Positions 12,974 through 21,130 of a DNA stretch of 21,130 bases are shown piece after piece. The stretch spans positions 1-21,130 of the forward strand of contig WRJU01000241.1 of NCBI GenBank assembly GCA_009778425.1, in the 5' to 3' direction. The position numbers were made by a program, and so were the translations under genes. The notes beneath the pieces were generated by a model. That model was not told the DNA's origin. It was given only the letters and a program-made list of their open reading frames with translations, and made no database searches. Each line of letters opens with the position of its first letter. Position 1 is the first letter of the stretch. This DNA is from Pseudomonadota bacterium (GTDB lineage Bacteria; Pseudomonadota; Gammaproteobacteria; Burkholderiales; Rhodocyclaceae).

Positions 12974-15900
12974 GATTCAACACCTTTCTTGAAGGAAGAG
13001 TCCGCAACATCTTGTTTTGCGGCTTTGTCTTTGAAGATGAGCTTGATGGTGACGTAGAACAGTGGGACGAACAAGATGCCGAAGGTAGTGGCTGTGATGG
13101 TTCCACCCAGTACGCCGGTTCCGATGGCGTTCTGGCTGCCTGAACCGGCGCCGGTGGCTTTGGCAAGCGGCAACACGCCAAGCGCGAAGGCAAGCGAGGT
13201 CATCAGGATGGGGCGTAGCCGCATCCGCGCAGCCGACAGGGCAGCTTCGATCAGGCCTTTGCCGGATTCCAGTTCGGCTTTGGCGAATTCGACGATCAGA
13301 ATCGCGTTTTTCGCGGATAGGCCGATGGTGGCGAGCAGACCCACCTGAAAGTAAACGTCGTTCGAGAGTCCGCGCCCCGTGGCGGCCAGCAGCGCGCCGA
13401 TAACGCCCAGCGGGATGATCATGATGACGGCGAAGGGCACCGACCAGCTTTCATAGAGAGCCGCCAGGCACAGGAAGACCACAAGTATGGAGAGGGTGTA
13501 GAGCATTGGTGCCTGCGCACCCGAACGGAGTTCTTCAAAGGAGACGCCCGTCCAGGAGAAGCCGATGCCTGTGGGGAGTTTACTGGCGATTTCTTCGACA
13601 ACGGCCATTGCTTCGCCCGTGGAAAGCCCCGGCGCGGCAGCGCCCTGAATTTCAAGCGAAGGTTGCCCATTGTAGCGTTCCAGCCGGGGGGAACCATAAG
13701 TCCATTGCGTGGTGGTGAAGGCGGAGAAGGGAACCATGTCGCCCGCGCGATTGCGCACGTACCATTTGTCGAGGTCTTCCGGGGTCATCCGGGCAGGGGC
13801 GTCGGCTTGCAGGTAGACCTTCTTGATGCGGCCACGGTCGAGAAAGTCATTGACGTAGACGCCGCCCCAGGCTGTGGACAGGGCGTCGTTGATGTCGGCC
13901 ACGGAAACGCCCAGCGCGCCGGCCTTGGCGCTGTCGATGTCGAGCGTGAATTCGGGGTTGTCTTCCATGCCGTTGGGACGAACGGCAGTGAGGCGTTTGT
14001 CCTGCATGGCCATCCCAAGAAACTGGTTGCGCGCGGCCACCAGCGCATCGTGACCAAGCCCGGCGCGATCCTGCAACTGGAGGTCGAACCCGTTGGCCGT
14101 ACCCAGTTCCAGCACGGCGGGAGGGATGATGGCAAATATCATCGCTTCGCGGACTTGTGAGAACGCGCGGTTGGCCCGCTGTGCATACGCCCAGATATTC
14201 TGCGAGGGACTCTTGCGTTCGTCCCAGTGCTTGAGCCGGATGAAACCCATGCCCATGTTTTGCCCGACGCCACCGAAGCCGAAACCAGCGATGGTGAAGA
14301 CGGTTTCGATCTTTTCTTTTTCCGCGTCTTGTTCCTGGTAGTACTGGCGTATCTTTTCAAGCACACCCAAGGTGCGTTCCATCGTGGCTCCGGCGGGCAG
14401 CGTGACGACTGCAGGCATCATCCCCTGGTCTTCTTCCGGCAGGAAGGAGGTGGGCAGACGGTGGAAGAGCAGGACGAGCACGGCAATGATCGCGCCATAC
14501 ACCAGCAGAAAAATGGCCTTGTGGCGCAGGATGGCTCCGACGGTTCGCACATAGTTTTCTGTACCACGGGCAAACATGCCGTTGAACCAGTGGAAGAAAC
14601 CGCTGAACCAGCTTCCCTCGCCCGCTTCGTGGCCTTTCTCTATCGGCTGCAGGATGCTGGCGCACAGAGCCGGGGTGAGGATAATCGCTACCAGCACGGA
14701 AAGCGCCATCGCCGAGACGATAGTGACCGAGAACTGCCGGTAGATGACGCCGGTGGAGCCGCCGAAGAACGCCATCGGGATGAACACCGCCGAGAGCACC
14801 ATTGCGATGCCGACCAGGGCGCTGGTGATCTGATCCATCGACTTGCGGGTCGCTTCCTTGGGGGAAAGCCCCTCCTCGCGCATGATGCGCTCGACGTTTT
14901 CAACCACGACGATAGCGTCATCGACAAGCAGGCCGATAGCAAGTACAAGCCCGAACATAGTCAGCGTGTTGATCGAGAACCCAAAGGCAGACATGATTCC
15001 AAAGGTGCCCAATAACACCACGGGTACGGCGATGGTCGGAATCAGGGTAGCGCGGAAGTTTTCCAGGAAGAGGAACATCACCAGGAAAACAAGGAAGATG
15101 GCTTCGATCAGGGTATGGACCACCTCGTTGATCGAGATGCGGATGAAGGGAGTAGTGTCGTAGGGATAGATGGCCTCGACGCCTTCCGGGAAGTAGGGCT
15201 GAAGTTCCGCAATCTTGGCCTTGACCGCATCGGCAGTCTTCAGGGCATTGGCTCCGGCGGCGAGCTTGATGCCGATGCCCCCGGAGGGTTTGCCGTTGTT
15301 CGTGGCGCGAAAACCGTAATTTTCCTGCCCGATTTCGGCGCGGGCCACGTCGCGCAGGCGCACCTCGCCACCGTCCTGCGCGCTGCGCAACAGGATGGCT
15401 TCAAACTCTTCGACCGTCTGCAGGCGGCTCTGCGCGGTGATGCTTGCGGTAAAGCCCTGTCCGGGCAAGGCGGGCGTGCCGCCGAGTTGTCCGGCGGAAA
15501 CCTGGGTGTTCTGCGCCAGCAGCGCGTTACGCACATCGGCGGGGGTCAGGCGGTATTTGTTGAGTTTGTCCGGATTGAGCCAGATACGCATTGCGTACTG
15601 GGAGCCGAAAACCTGCACTTCGCCCACGCCCGTGATGCGGGTCAGCGGGTCTTGCACATTGGCGACGAGGTAGTCCGCCAGATCGGCGCTTTCGTAGCGG
15701 TTATTGCTTGACACGAAACCGACGATCATCAGGAAGTTGCGCGCCGACTTGACGACCTGCACCCCTTGCTGCTGAACGGCCTGCGGCAGCAGAGGCAGGG
15801 CAAGTTGCAGCTTGTTCTGGGTTTGCACCTGGGCGATGTCGGGATTCACGTCGGCATCGAAGGTGAGCGTGACGGACGCCTGACCGTAGGAGTTGCTGGT

Positions 15901-16140
15901 GGAACTCATGTAGAGCAGGCCGTCGATGCCGGTCATCTTCTGTTCGATGATCTGGGTGACGGATTCTTCCACCGCCTTGGCCGAAGCACCGGTATAGGTT
16001 GCGTTGATGACGACCGTAGGGGGGGCGATGGCCGGGTATTGCTGGATCGGGAGGGTGTTGATGGACAAAACCCCCGCCATCATGATGAGGATCGCGATCA
16101 CCCAGGCAAAAATGGGCCTGTCGATAAAAAAACGTGCCAT
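12970..16140 (-). CDS. RND multidrug efflux pump inner membrane subunit (AcrB/HAE1 family)
   Basis: The 1056-residue product is a full-length AcrB-type proton-driven exporter. It opens with MARFFIDRPIFAWVIAILIM (first helix). The large periplasmic porter domain contains GSQYAMRIWLNPDKLNKYRL. Asp407 and Asp408 in AIGLLVDDAIVVVENVER are the proton-relay aspartates, and the lysine in GLSAKNAILIVEFAKAE is the expected TM10 relay residue. The second porter half and C-terminal helices follow. It is close in sequence to E. coli AcrB over its whole length, so amphiphilic drugs, dyes or bile-like compounds are plausible substrates. The gene starts 12 bases after the adaptor stop and overlaps the channel gene by 4 bases. 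No relay residue is missing. Confidence 0.97.
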   Translation of the reverse strand: MARFFIDRPIFAWVIAILIMMAGVLSINTLPIQQYPAIAPPTVVINATYTGASAKAVEESVTQIIEQKMTGIDGLLYMSSTSNSYGQASVTLTFDADVNPDIAQVQTQNKLQLALPLLPQAVQQQGVQVVKSARNFLMIVGFVSSNNRYESADLADYLVANVQDPLTRITGVGEVQVFGSQYAMRIWLNPDKLNKYRLTPADVRNALLAQNTQVSAGQLGGTPALPGQGFTASITAQSRLQTVEEFEAILLRSAQDGGEVRLRDVARAEIGQENYGFRATNNGKPSGGIGIKLAAGANALKTADAVKAKIAELQPYFPEGVEAIYPYDTTPFIRISINEVVHTLIEAIFLVFLVMFLFLENFRATLIPTIAVPVVLLGTFGIMSAFGFSINTLTMFGLVLAIGLLVDDAIVVVENVERIMREEGLSPKEATRKSMDQITSALVGIAMVLSAVFIPMAFFGGSTGVIYRQFSVTIVSAMALSVLVAIILTPALCASILQPIEKGHEAGEGSWFSGFFHWFNGMFARGTENYVRTVGAILRHKAIFLLVYGAIIAVLVLLFHRLPTSFLPEEDQGMMPAVVTLPAGATMERTLGVLEKIRQYYQEQDAEKEKIETVFTIAGFGFGGVGQNMGMGFIRLKHWDERKSPSQNIWAYAQRANRAFSQVREAMIFAIIPPAVLELGTANGFDLQLQDRAGLGHDALVAARNQFLGMAMQDKRLTAVRPNGMEDNPEFTLDIDSAKAGALGVSVADINDALSTAWGGVYVNDFLDRGRIKKVYLQADAPARMTPEDLDKWYVRNRAGDMVPFSAFTTTQWTYGSPRLERYNGQPSLEIQGAAAPGLSTGEAMAVVEEIASKLPTGIGFSWTGVSFEELRSGAQAPMLYTLSILVVFLCLAALYESWSVPFAVIMIIPLGVIGALLAATGRGLSNDVYFQVGLLATIGLSAKNAILIVEFAKAELESGKGLIEAALSAARMRLRPILMTSLAFALGVLPLAKATGAGSGSQNAIGTGVLGGTITATTFGILFVPLFYVTIKLIFKDKAAKQDVADSSFKKGVES

Positions 16141-16152
16141 GACCGTCGAGCC

Positions 16153-17376
16153 TTAGTTCGTTGCGGGTGTGGAGGCGGCGACGGACTGTGCCGGAGCGGC
16201 ATCCTGCGGGCCGCCGATGACCTGAACCTGGACAGGCTGGCCAGGGCGCGCCTTTTGCAGCCCTTCAATGATGACCTTTTCACCGGCAGCAAGCCCACCG
16301 ATGACGATCCATTTTTCACCATTCACGCCACGGGTCTGCACGGGGCGCGTTTCGACCACGCTTTCAGCGTTGACCACCATCACGATCGAATTGCCGCGCG
16401 GATCGTGGCTCATCGCCGCGTGCGGAAGCATGATGGCCTGTTCGGTCTGGCCCTGCACCAGCCGGGCGCGGACGTACATCCCGGGGAGCAATGTGCCGTT
16501 CGGATTGGGGAAGCTGGCGCGCAAGGTGACGCTGCCGGTTCCGGGGTCGACCGAGACTTCGGAAAAGGCGAGCTTGCCGGATTCTTCGTAAAGGCTGCCG
16601 TCTTCGAGGATGAGCTGAACGGGGATGTCTTCGCCGGTATGTGAAATCCTGCCCGAAGCAACATCGCTGCGCAAACGCTGAAGATCGGCGCTCGATTGGG
16701 TGAGATCGACGTAGATGGGGTCGAGTTGCTGCACAGTAGCGAGCGCGGCGGGCTGATTGGCGGTGACGAGCGCGCCCGGCGTGACCGAAGAGCGCCCGAT
16801 ACGACCGGGGATCGGCGATTTCACGCGGGTGAAGTCGAGATCGATCCGGGTCTTGTCGAGCGCCGCACGGGCGGCGGCCACATCGGCCTCGGCCTGTTTG
16901 AGCGCGGCGGCGGCATCATCGTTGGCCTGTTTGCTGACGGCCTCGATGCCGACCAGTTCGGCATAGCGCTCCGCCTTCAGCCGGGCATTGTAGAGATTGG
17001 CTTCGGCTCGCGCCTTGTTGGCGGCGGCGCTGTCATAGGCGGCCTGATAGGTCGAAGGGTCGATCTGGTAGAGCGTCTGACCCGCCGCGACTGTGCTGCC
17101 TTCGGTAAAAAGCCGCTTCTGGATGATGCCCGTGACCTGGGGGCGCAGCTCGGCCACCATGAACGGGGTCGTGCGCCCCGGCAGCTCGGAAACCAAGGGA
17201 GCCGGTTCGGTCGATGTCACGATGACGCTGACCGTGGGGGCGGGCGGCATGCCCGCGCCTGAGCCAGGGCCTTTTCCGGGTGCGGAGGATGATTTGCTTT
17301 CGTCGCAGGCGGTGAAAACCAAGGCACTGGCAAGCACCGTCGCAAGAAGAACCGGCTGATGAAAACGGGTATTCAC
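16153..17376 (-). CDS. RND efflux periplasmic adaptor (AcrA/MFP family), probable GTG start
   Basis: The product (407 residues from GTG 17376) is a membrane fusion protein linking the AcrB-type pump to the outer-membrane channel. It has a signal peptide with a lipobox-like LVFTAC (Cys24). The lipoyl-like part includes LRPQVTGIIQKRLFTEGSTVAAGQTLYQID, and the Ala-rich alpha-hairpin contains AAANKARAEANLYNARLKAE. The second lipoyl half (VKSPIPGRIGRSSVTPGALV) and beta-barrel follow. The frame is open to ATG 17457, but that codon and ATG 17439 lie in the operator, at or before the likely transcription start, and add a non-signal-like stretch. GTG therefore fits best, though it lacks a good ribosome site. 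Transcription is probably repressed by the divergent TetR protein. Confidence 0.9.
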   Translation of the reverse strand: MNTRFHQPVLLATVLASALVFTACDESKSSSAPGKGPGSGAGMPPAPTVSVIVTSTEPAPLVSELPGRTTPFMVAELRPQVTGIIQKRLFTEGSTVAAGQTLYQIDPSTYQAAYDSAAANKARAEANLYNARLKAERYAELVGIEAVSKQANDDAAAALKQAEADVAAARAALDKTRIDLDFTRVKSPIPGRIGRSSVTPGALVTANQPAALATVQQLDPIYVDLTQSSADLQRLRSDVASGRISHTGEDIPVQLILEDGSLYEESGKLAFSEVSVDPGTGSVTLRASFPNPNGTLLPGMYVRARLVQGQTEQAIMLPHAAMSHDPRGNSIVMVVNAESVVETRPVQTRGVNGEKWIVIGGLAAGEKVIIEGLQKARPGQPVQVQVIGGPQDAAPAQSVAASTPATN

Positions 17377-17427
17377 GGGAGGTCTCGCAGGCGATTGGGG
17401 TGGAACGAACGTTTGCAGGATGGAGTA

Positions 17428-17489
17428 TAGAACATCCATTCTAGAATGAGCGTTCATTCTATGCTATGTTAAAATAAAAATGTTGGTAA
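17428..17489 (-). promoter_or_regulatory. Efflux operon promoter with overlapping multi-half-site TetR-type operator
   Basis: On the minus strand, TTACCA (17489-17484) and TAGCAT (17466-17461) with a 17-base spacer form a fair sigma70-like promoter for the adaptor gene. Directly downstream, across the expected start point, lie alternating half-sites. CATTCTAGAATG (17437-17448) is a perfect 12-bp palindrome. AGAATGA-GCGT-TCATTCT (17443-17460) is an inverted repeat sharing the middle half-site. TAGAA and TTCTA (17428-17432, 17439-17443) form a third, weaker pair. On the plus strand TAAAAT (17470-17475) may be the -10 of the tetR gene. The arrangement is what a TetR-family repressor of both genes needs; binding is inferred. 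Confidence 0.7.
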
Positions 17490-17550
17490 GTTTAGCGCGT
17501 ATCGCTTGCCACTTTGCGACGTAGGCAGATGAAACGCCAAGGAAACGATC

Positions 17551-18204
17551 ATGGCAGAGAATACTTTCGTTTCAGAATCTCCCGCCTCAGCCGAGTGCTC
17601 ACGCGCGGCAACCCGGCGTACCCAGATACTCGACGCCGCAGCGCATTGTTTCCGTGCATACGGGTTTCATGGCGCAAGCATTTCCAGAATATCACAGCAG
17701 GCGGGGATGAGCGCCGGGCATATCTATCACTATTTTGAGAACAAGGAAGCCATCATCGCCGCCATCGTGCAGCGCGACTTGGAGCGCCTGATGACGGTCT
17801 GGGCCGAGTTGAGGGCGTCCCAGGATGCGCGCGAGACGATAATCGAACTGTCCGCCGACAGGGTGAAGGACATGATGGAACCCCTCTCGGCAGGACTCAG
17901 GCTTGAAATCGTCACCGAAGCGGCACGCAATCCGGAGGTGGCCCGCATTGTGCAGGCAGCCAATTGCGCCTGCATGGCGAGCCTGGCCGAAACCTTGCGC
18001 CTCGTGCGTCAGGCGGGAGGCAATAATGACGACGACGAAACGCTTGCCGCAATGACCGAAATCATCGCTTCCATGTTTGAGGGCCTCATGGTGCGCGCAA
18101 TCCGCAACCCCATGATCGACCGCGAGCGCATAGCCATCATCGTTCAGCGCATGATGCGCCGGATCATCACCAGCCCGGACTGGAACGATAGCTTCCATGC
18201 CTGA
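17551..18204 (+). CDS. TetR/AcrR-family transcriptional repressor, divergent to the efflux operon
   Basis: The 217-residue protein has a TetR DNA-binding domain: TRRTQILDAAAHCFRAYGFHG, then the helix-turn-helix ISRISQQAGMSAGHIYHYFENKEAI at about 44-68. A helical ligand-binding and dimer domain of low conservation follows. GGAAAC lies 6 bases before ATG 17551. Divergent transcription from an AcrAB-type operon with inverted repeats between them is the classic layout of local efflux repressors such as AcrR, MtrR or TtgR, so it most likely represses the pump, and perhaps itself, until a ligand binds. The ligand cannot be read. The C-terminal ends meet the peptidase gene tail to tail with 17 bases between stops. 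Confidence 0.94.
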   Translation: MAENTFVSESPASAECSRAATRRTQILDAAAHCFRAYGFHGASISRISQQAGMSAGHIYHYFENKEAIIAAIVQRDLERLMTVWAELRASQDARETIIELSADRVKDMMEPLSAGLRLEIVTEAARNPEVARIVQAANCACMASLAETLRLVRQAGGNNDDDETLAAMTEIIASMFEGLMVRAIRNPMIDRERIAIIVQRMMRRIITSPDWNDSFHA

Positions 18205-18221
18205 AGGCCTCATGGCGCGCG

Positions 18222-19088
18222 CTACTGCGTCCTGACTACCTCGCCATCCCTGAGCACGATTTTTTCGCCCGTTCCGTCGCACGGGTAAAAATCCATCGGA
18301 ACCGATAGGTGAACCACCTCGCCCCTCTCCGAGACAGCCGCCCGCCGCACGTCGAAATGGAGATGCGGGCCGTAGGTAAACCCGGTGTTGCCGGAGTAAG
18401 CGATGACCTCGCCGGCATACACTTGCTGGCCGGGCCGAACGAGCGCGCGGCGGGGCGCGAGATGCACATAGTATGCGACGCTACGGTCGATGTGCATGAT
18501 GGCGACGTAGTTGGCCTTGCCGCTGAACGACGGGTCGGGACGGCCTTCGGTAAAGCTTTCCTTTACGTCGATCACAATACCTTCGCGCGCCGCGGCAACG
18601 GGCGTACCTTCGGGAACGCCAAGGTCGTAGGCGTAGCGGGAGTGGTCGTTATTGTGGGTGATGAGCGAGCCGATCCCGGAATTGGGACCCTGCACGACGA
18701 GAAATGGCGTTCCTCTCGGAAACGGCAGGCAGTAATGGGCGTCTGTGTCGGGCGGCATGAAAGCGTCGCCGGGCTGGAACGAGTAGCGGAAGCTGGTATT
18801 GATGGATTCCCAACGCCTTGCCTGGGTGATCTGGACGATGTCCTGGCTGGAATGCGGATCGACAATCAGCGTCACCGGCAGCTTTCGGTCTGCATTGAAA
18901 TCGTTCCCGTTTATCCCGAAATAAACGGTCAGTATTGCCGGACTGTTGTTGACGGCGACGAACCGGATATTTTGCGGGGATTTGAGCTGTTCAATCCAGA
19001 ACGGGTATTCTCTGGCACTGAAATCCTGGGCGAGCGCAAGTGGCCAGGCAAGCAGGGCCAGAACAAACAGGAGGATTTTGGGCCCCAT
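18222..19088 (-). CDS. Secreted M23-type (LytM-like) metallopeptidase domain protein
   Basis: The frame is open to 19148, but ATG 19088 gives a clean signal peptide (MGPKILLFVLALLAWPLALAQ) and a 288-residue product, 38 bases after the sppA stop. Residues about 25-125 form a beta-rich N-terminal region I do not recognise. The C-terminal half is an M23 fold: His149 and Asp155 in HNNDHSRYAYDLGVPEGTPV, His209 in YYVHLAP, and His242/His244 in GPHLHFDV. These are the zinc and active-site positions of LytM-type glycyl-glycine or D,D-endopeptidases, all present, so it may be active on peptidoglycan in the periplasm. The first motif is the HX5D form rather than HxGxD. Two cysteines (Cys120 and one near the C-terminus) could pair. 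Confidence 0.88.
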   Translation of the reverse strand: MGPKILLFVLALLAWPLALAQDFSAREYPFWIEQLKSPQNIRFVAVNNSPAILTVYFGINGNDFNADRKLPVTLIVDPHSSQDIVQITQARRWESINTSFRYSFQPGDAFMPPDTDAHYCLPFPRGTPFLVVQGPNSGIGSLITHNNDHSRYAYDLGVPEGTPVAAAREGIVIDVKESFTEGRPDPSFSGKANYVAIMHIDRSVAYYVHLAPRRALVRPGQQVYAGEVIAYSGNTGFTYGPHLHFDVRRAAVSERGEVVHLSVPMDFYPCDGTGEKIVLRDGEVVRTQ

Positions 19089-19126
19089 CGGCCTTCCGAC
19101 CGGGGATTCCAAGAGCAATATCGGGT

Positions 19127-20941
19127 TCAAGGTATCTCGCACAGGCAATGTGTGTAGATATGACGCGGATCGTTCCAGAACGCCAATGACCTGAAATCGG
19201 CGGAAAGACGCCTGACGATGTCACTGACTGGGGAAGAGACGGCAGTAGCGAGGGTTTCACTATCGTCCGTGGAAAATAGTTGCCGCAACAACAGGCGCAT
19301 GAATGGAACATTCTGCGTCGGCCAGATGACAGTATAGTTCTTCAGTCTGGCGCGGCTGGCTGCGGAAACCAGCGCGGCGTCGAGCCCTCCCACGTAGTCG
19401 ACAAGTCCCAGGTCAACAGCCTCCCGACCGCTCCAGACCCGGCCTCGAGCGATTTTATCGACGGCCTCGGGTTCCATTTTGCGCGCCCCGGCAACGATTT
19501 CAAGAAAACGGCGGTAGGTATGTTCAACATCCAGTTGCAGAGCCTCGGCGACTGCGGGATCGAGCGGGCGAAGCGGGTCGAGCGCGCCGGCCAGGGGCGC
19601 GGTAGCGACGCCGTCGACACTCAGCCCCAATGTGCCGAGCGGTTCGGAGAATTCGGGAAACATCCCGAAAACACCGATTGAACCGGTCAGGGTGGAGGGA
19701 TCGGCGAAAATTTCTTCGGTTCCCGCAGCAATCCAGTAACCGCCGGAAGCCGCCAGGGAACTCATCGAAGCGACGACGGGCTTGCCGGCCTGACGGGTAA
19801 TTTCGAGTTCGCGGCGGATGATCTCGGATGCCCAGGCACTGCCGCCGGGGCTGTCGATGCGGATGACCAGCGCCTTGACCTGCTTGTTTTCGCGCGCTTC
19901 GCGGATCAGGCGGGCGAAGCTGTCGCCACCGACGGCTCCCGGCGGTTGTTCGCCGTCGACTATGCTGCCCTGGGCGACCAGCACGGCAATCTTGTTGGGA
20001 TTTTCAGTGCGGGCGCGGCGAACTGCAGTGAGGTAGGCATGGGCGTTGATATGGCGAAAATCATTTTCAGTGCTGTCATTGCCGAGGCGTTCCTTGATCC
20101 GTGCCTGCCATTGGTCGCGGGTGGAAATGTGGTCGATGAGCCCGGCGGCCTGGGCAAGTTCGGCGTTATTACCCTTGGCGGCCTTGTGCATATCGAGGTA
20201 ATTGAGGACGTAATGGTCGAATTGCTCCGGGGTCAGCTTGCGCGCGGCGCTGATCTCGTCGCGGATGCGGTTCCATAGCCCGGTGAGGAGCGTCCGGCTT
20301 GCCTCACGATCCTCTTCCGACATGTCGTTGCGGGTAAACGGTTCGGCGAAGGATTTGTATTCCCCTACACGGAACAAGTGCACCTTGATTCCGAGCTTGT
20401 CGAGCGCACCACGAAAATACGTGGTGAATCTCGCCAACCCTTGCAGGAGCACGAAACCGTCGGGAGCCAGATGCACTTCATCGGCAACGGAGGCCAGATA
20501 ATACTGACTTTGGCTGAAGCGCTCGCCCCGCGCCAGCACCAGCTTGCCCGAAGTCTTGAAATTGGCGATGGCAGCGCGCAGTTCGCCAAATTTGGCAAGG
20601 CCGCCGACATCCATGCCGTCGGTTTCGAGCACGAGCAGTTTGATGCGCTCGTCGTTACGGGCGGCGTGTATGGCTTCAAGCAGGTCGGGCAGCACCGTCT
20701 CTTTCTGTTGACCGCCGGAGAAAAAATTCAGGGAAGAGTCGAAGTTTGCCTGTTCGACCAGAGTGCCGGAAGGCCGCACGAGCAGCGCCGCGCCACCTTC
20801 CGGCACGGACGGCCCCGGATGCGCGATGGCGACGATGACCGCCACGATGATGGCGAGCAGGATGAGGTTTGTGGCGATACGACGCGTACCGTCGACGAAA
20901 GACCAGATAAAGCGCAACAAACGGAAAACGAATCTGAACAT
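19127..20941 (-). CDS. sppA: Signal peptide peptidase SppA, 67K (long) type
   Basis: The 604-residue protein has the duplicated S49 layout of long SppA. An N-terminal membrane anchor lies at about 25-42. The first domain has Lys196 in GEYKSFAEPFTRNDMS, the general base. The second has Ser399 in AASGGYW, the nucleophile, next to RIDSPGGSAWASE. It forms a membrane-bound ring that degrades cleaved signal peptides at the periplasmic face. The length matches E. coli SppA. The C-terminal tail after NVPFMRLLLRQLF, about 60 residues rich in Ser and Asp, seems to extend past the core. The gene begins 18 bases after the trmB stop and the M23 gene follows after 38 bases, so the three may share a transcript. 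Confidence 0.95.
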   Translation of the reverse strand: MFRFVFRLLRFIWSFVDGTRRIATNLILLAIIVAVIVAIAHPGPSVPEGGAALLVRPSGTLVEQANFDSSLNFFSGGQQKETVLPDLLEAIHAARNDERIKLLVLETDGMDVGGLAKFGELRAAIANFKTSGKLVLARGERFSQSQYYLASVADEVHLAPDGFVLLQGLARFTTYFRGALDKLGIKVHLFRVGEYKSFAEPFTRNDMSEEDREASRTLLTGLWNRIRDEISAARKLTPEQFDHYVLNYLDMHKAAKGNNAELAQAAGLIDHISTRDQWQARIKERLGNDSTENDFRHINAHAYLTAVRRARTENPNKIAVLVAQGSIVDGEQPPGAVGGDSFARLIREARENKQVKALVIRIDSPGGSAWASEIIRRELEITRQAGKPVVASMSSLAASGGYWIAAGTEEIFADPSTLTGSIGVFGMFPEFSEPLGTLGLSVDGVATAPLAGALDPLRPLDPAVAEALQLDVEHTYRRFLEIVAGARKMEPEAVDKIARGRVWSGREAVDLGLVDYVGGLDAALVSAASRARLKNYTVIWPTQNVPFMRLLLRQLFSTDDSETLATAVSSPVSDIVRRLSADFRSLAFWNDPRHIYTHCLCEIP

Positions 20942-20959
20942 GGGGGTCTCTGTGTGGTT

Positions 20960-21130
20960 TTACTGCGGCCGCCGGAAAATGATGTCCCATACCCCGTGCC
21001 CGAGGCGCAGGCCGCGATTCTCGAATTTGGTCGGCAGCCGGTACGCGGGCCGGGGCGCGAAACCGTCAGCGGTGTTTTCCAACGCGCTCGCCGAGAGGAC
21101 TTCGAGCATCCATTCGGCGTAGTTTTCCCA
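20960..21130 (-). CDS. trmB: tRNA (guanine-N7-)-methyltransferase TrmB, C-terminal 56 residues only
   Basis: A minus-strand frame enters from the right edge and ends at TAA 20962-20960. It reads WENYAEWMLEVLSAS and ends with PTKFENRGLRLGHGVWDIIF before a short RRPQ tail. TKFE.RG.RLGHGVWD is the conserved C-terminal block of TrmB, which uses S-adenosylmethionine to methylate G46 of tRNA. The 5' part, including the cofactor-binding domain, lies beyond base 21130. The sppA start follows after 18 bases, so co-transcription is likely. Confidence 0.93.
   Translation of the reverse strand, partial: WENYAEWMLEVLSASALENTADGFAPRPAYRLPTKFENRGLRLGHGVWDIIFRRPQ

Noticed and set aside
12098..13057. 319-codon plus-strand frame opposite the outer-membrane channel gene
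   Set aside because: It is antisense to a well-supported gene and shows no recognisable domain.
14227..16644. Long plus-strand open frames (262 and 292 codons) opposite the efflux genes
   Set aside because: They lie wholly antisense to the AcrB- and AcrA-type genes. The translations are rich in His, Arg, Asp and Gly without family motifs, as expected from GC-rich antisense frames.
18081..18224. Imperfect direct repeat of GGCCTCATGG near the tetR end and in the 17-base spacer after it
   Set aside because: The match is only about 16 bases with a mismatch, one copy is inside coding sequence, and no hallmark of an att site or mobile element surrounds it.

Overview
The window reads as chromosomal DNA of a GC-rich Gram-negative bacterium, most likely a betaproteobacterium and perhaps Rhodocyclales-like. 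This placement is an inference from gene content: a DksA with a cysteine-depleted zinc finger, an argC-erpA pair, an aryl-polyene-type cluster, an AcrAB-type pump with its own outer-membrane lipoprotein, a 67K-type SppA and TrmB. I see no rRNA, tRNA, CRISPR array, transposase or phage gene.

Bases 1-7464 (minus strand) are one tightly packed operon of the aryl polyene (APE) class. In transcription order it encodes a ketosynthase chain-length factor, a lysophospholipid-type acyltransferase, two acyl carrier proteins, a COG4648-type membrane protein, an AMP ligase fused to a 3-hydroxyacyl-ACP dehydratase, a family 2 glycosyltransferase, an LpxL-like acyltransferase, a hotdog thioesterase, a LolA-like protein and the start of an MMPL/RND-type exporter that runs off base 1. 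Most junctions overlap or nearly touch. The order follows the known APE clusters of E. coli and Xenorhabdus. The catalytic ketosynthases, ketoreductase and other tailoring genes would be expected to the left of base 1. The product would be an aryl-polyene lipid anchored in the outer membrane, but this is inferred from family knowledge.

Bases 7607-9068 (minus) hold ruvB followed by a small unrecognised membrane protein gene. A divergent region of about 107 bp with a perfect 15-bp palindrome separates ruvB from argC-erpA (plus, 9176-10608). Convergent to these lies dksA-yidD (minus, 10651-11326). In that pair yidD starts with GTG 4 nt after dksA, and DksA keeps only one of four zinc cysteines.

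Bases 11327-11581 are a non-coding spacer with a perfect 17-bp-stem hairpin, a second hairpin, short direct repeats and a 14-bp palindrome. Bases 11582-17376 (minus) are a three-gene RND efflux operon (periplasmic adaptor, inner-membrane pump, outer-membrane channel). A divergent TetR-family repressor gene (17551-18204, plus) faces it across a spacer full of alternating AGAAT/ATTCT half-sites, which are very probably its operator. Bases 18222-21130 (minus) hold trmB (3' end only), sppA and a secreted M23-type metallopeptidase-like protein.

Nothing here is a clearly new system. The more unusual points are the ligase-dehydratase fusion with a separate glycosyltransferase and acyltransferase in the APE operon, the multi-half-site operator, the dksA-yidD arrangement, the unrecognised protein after ruvB, the sppA-peptidase pair and the 11.4-kb hairpin element.
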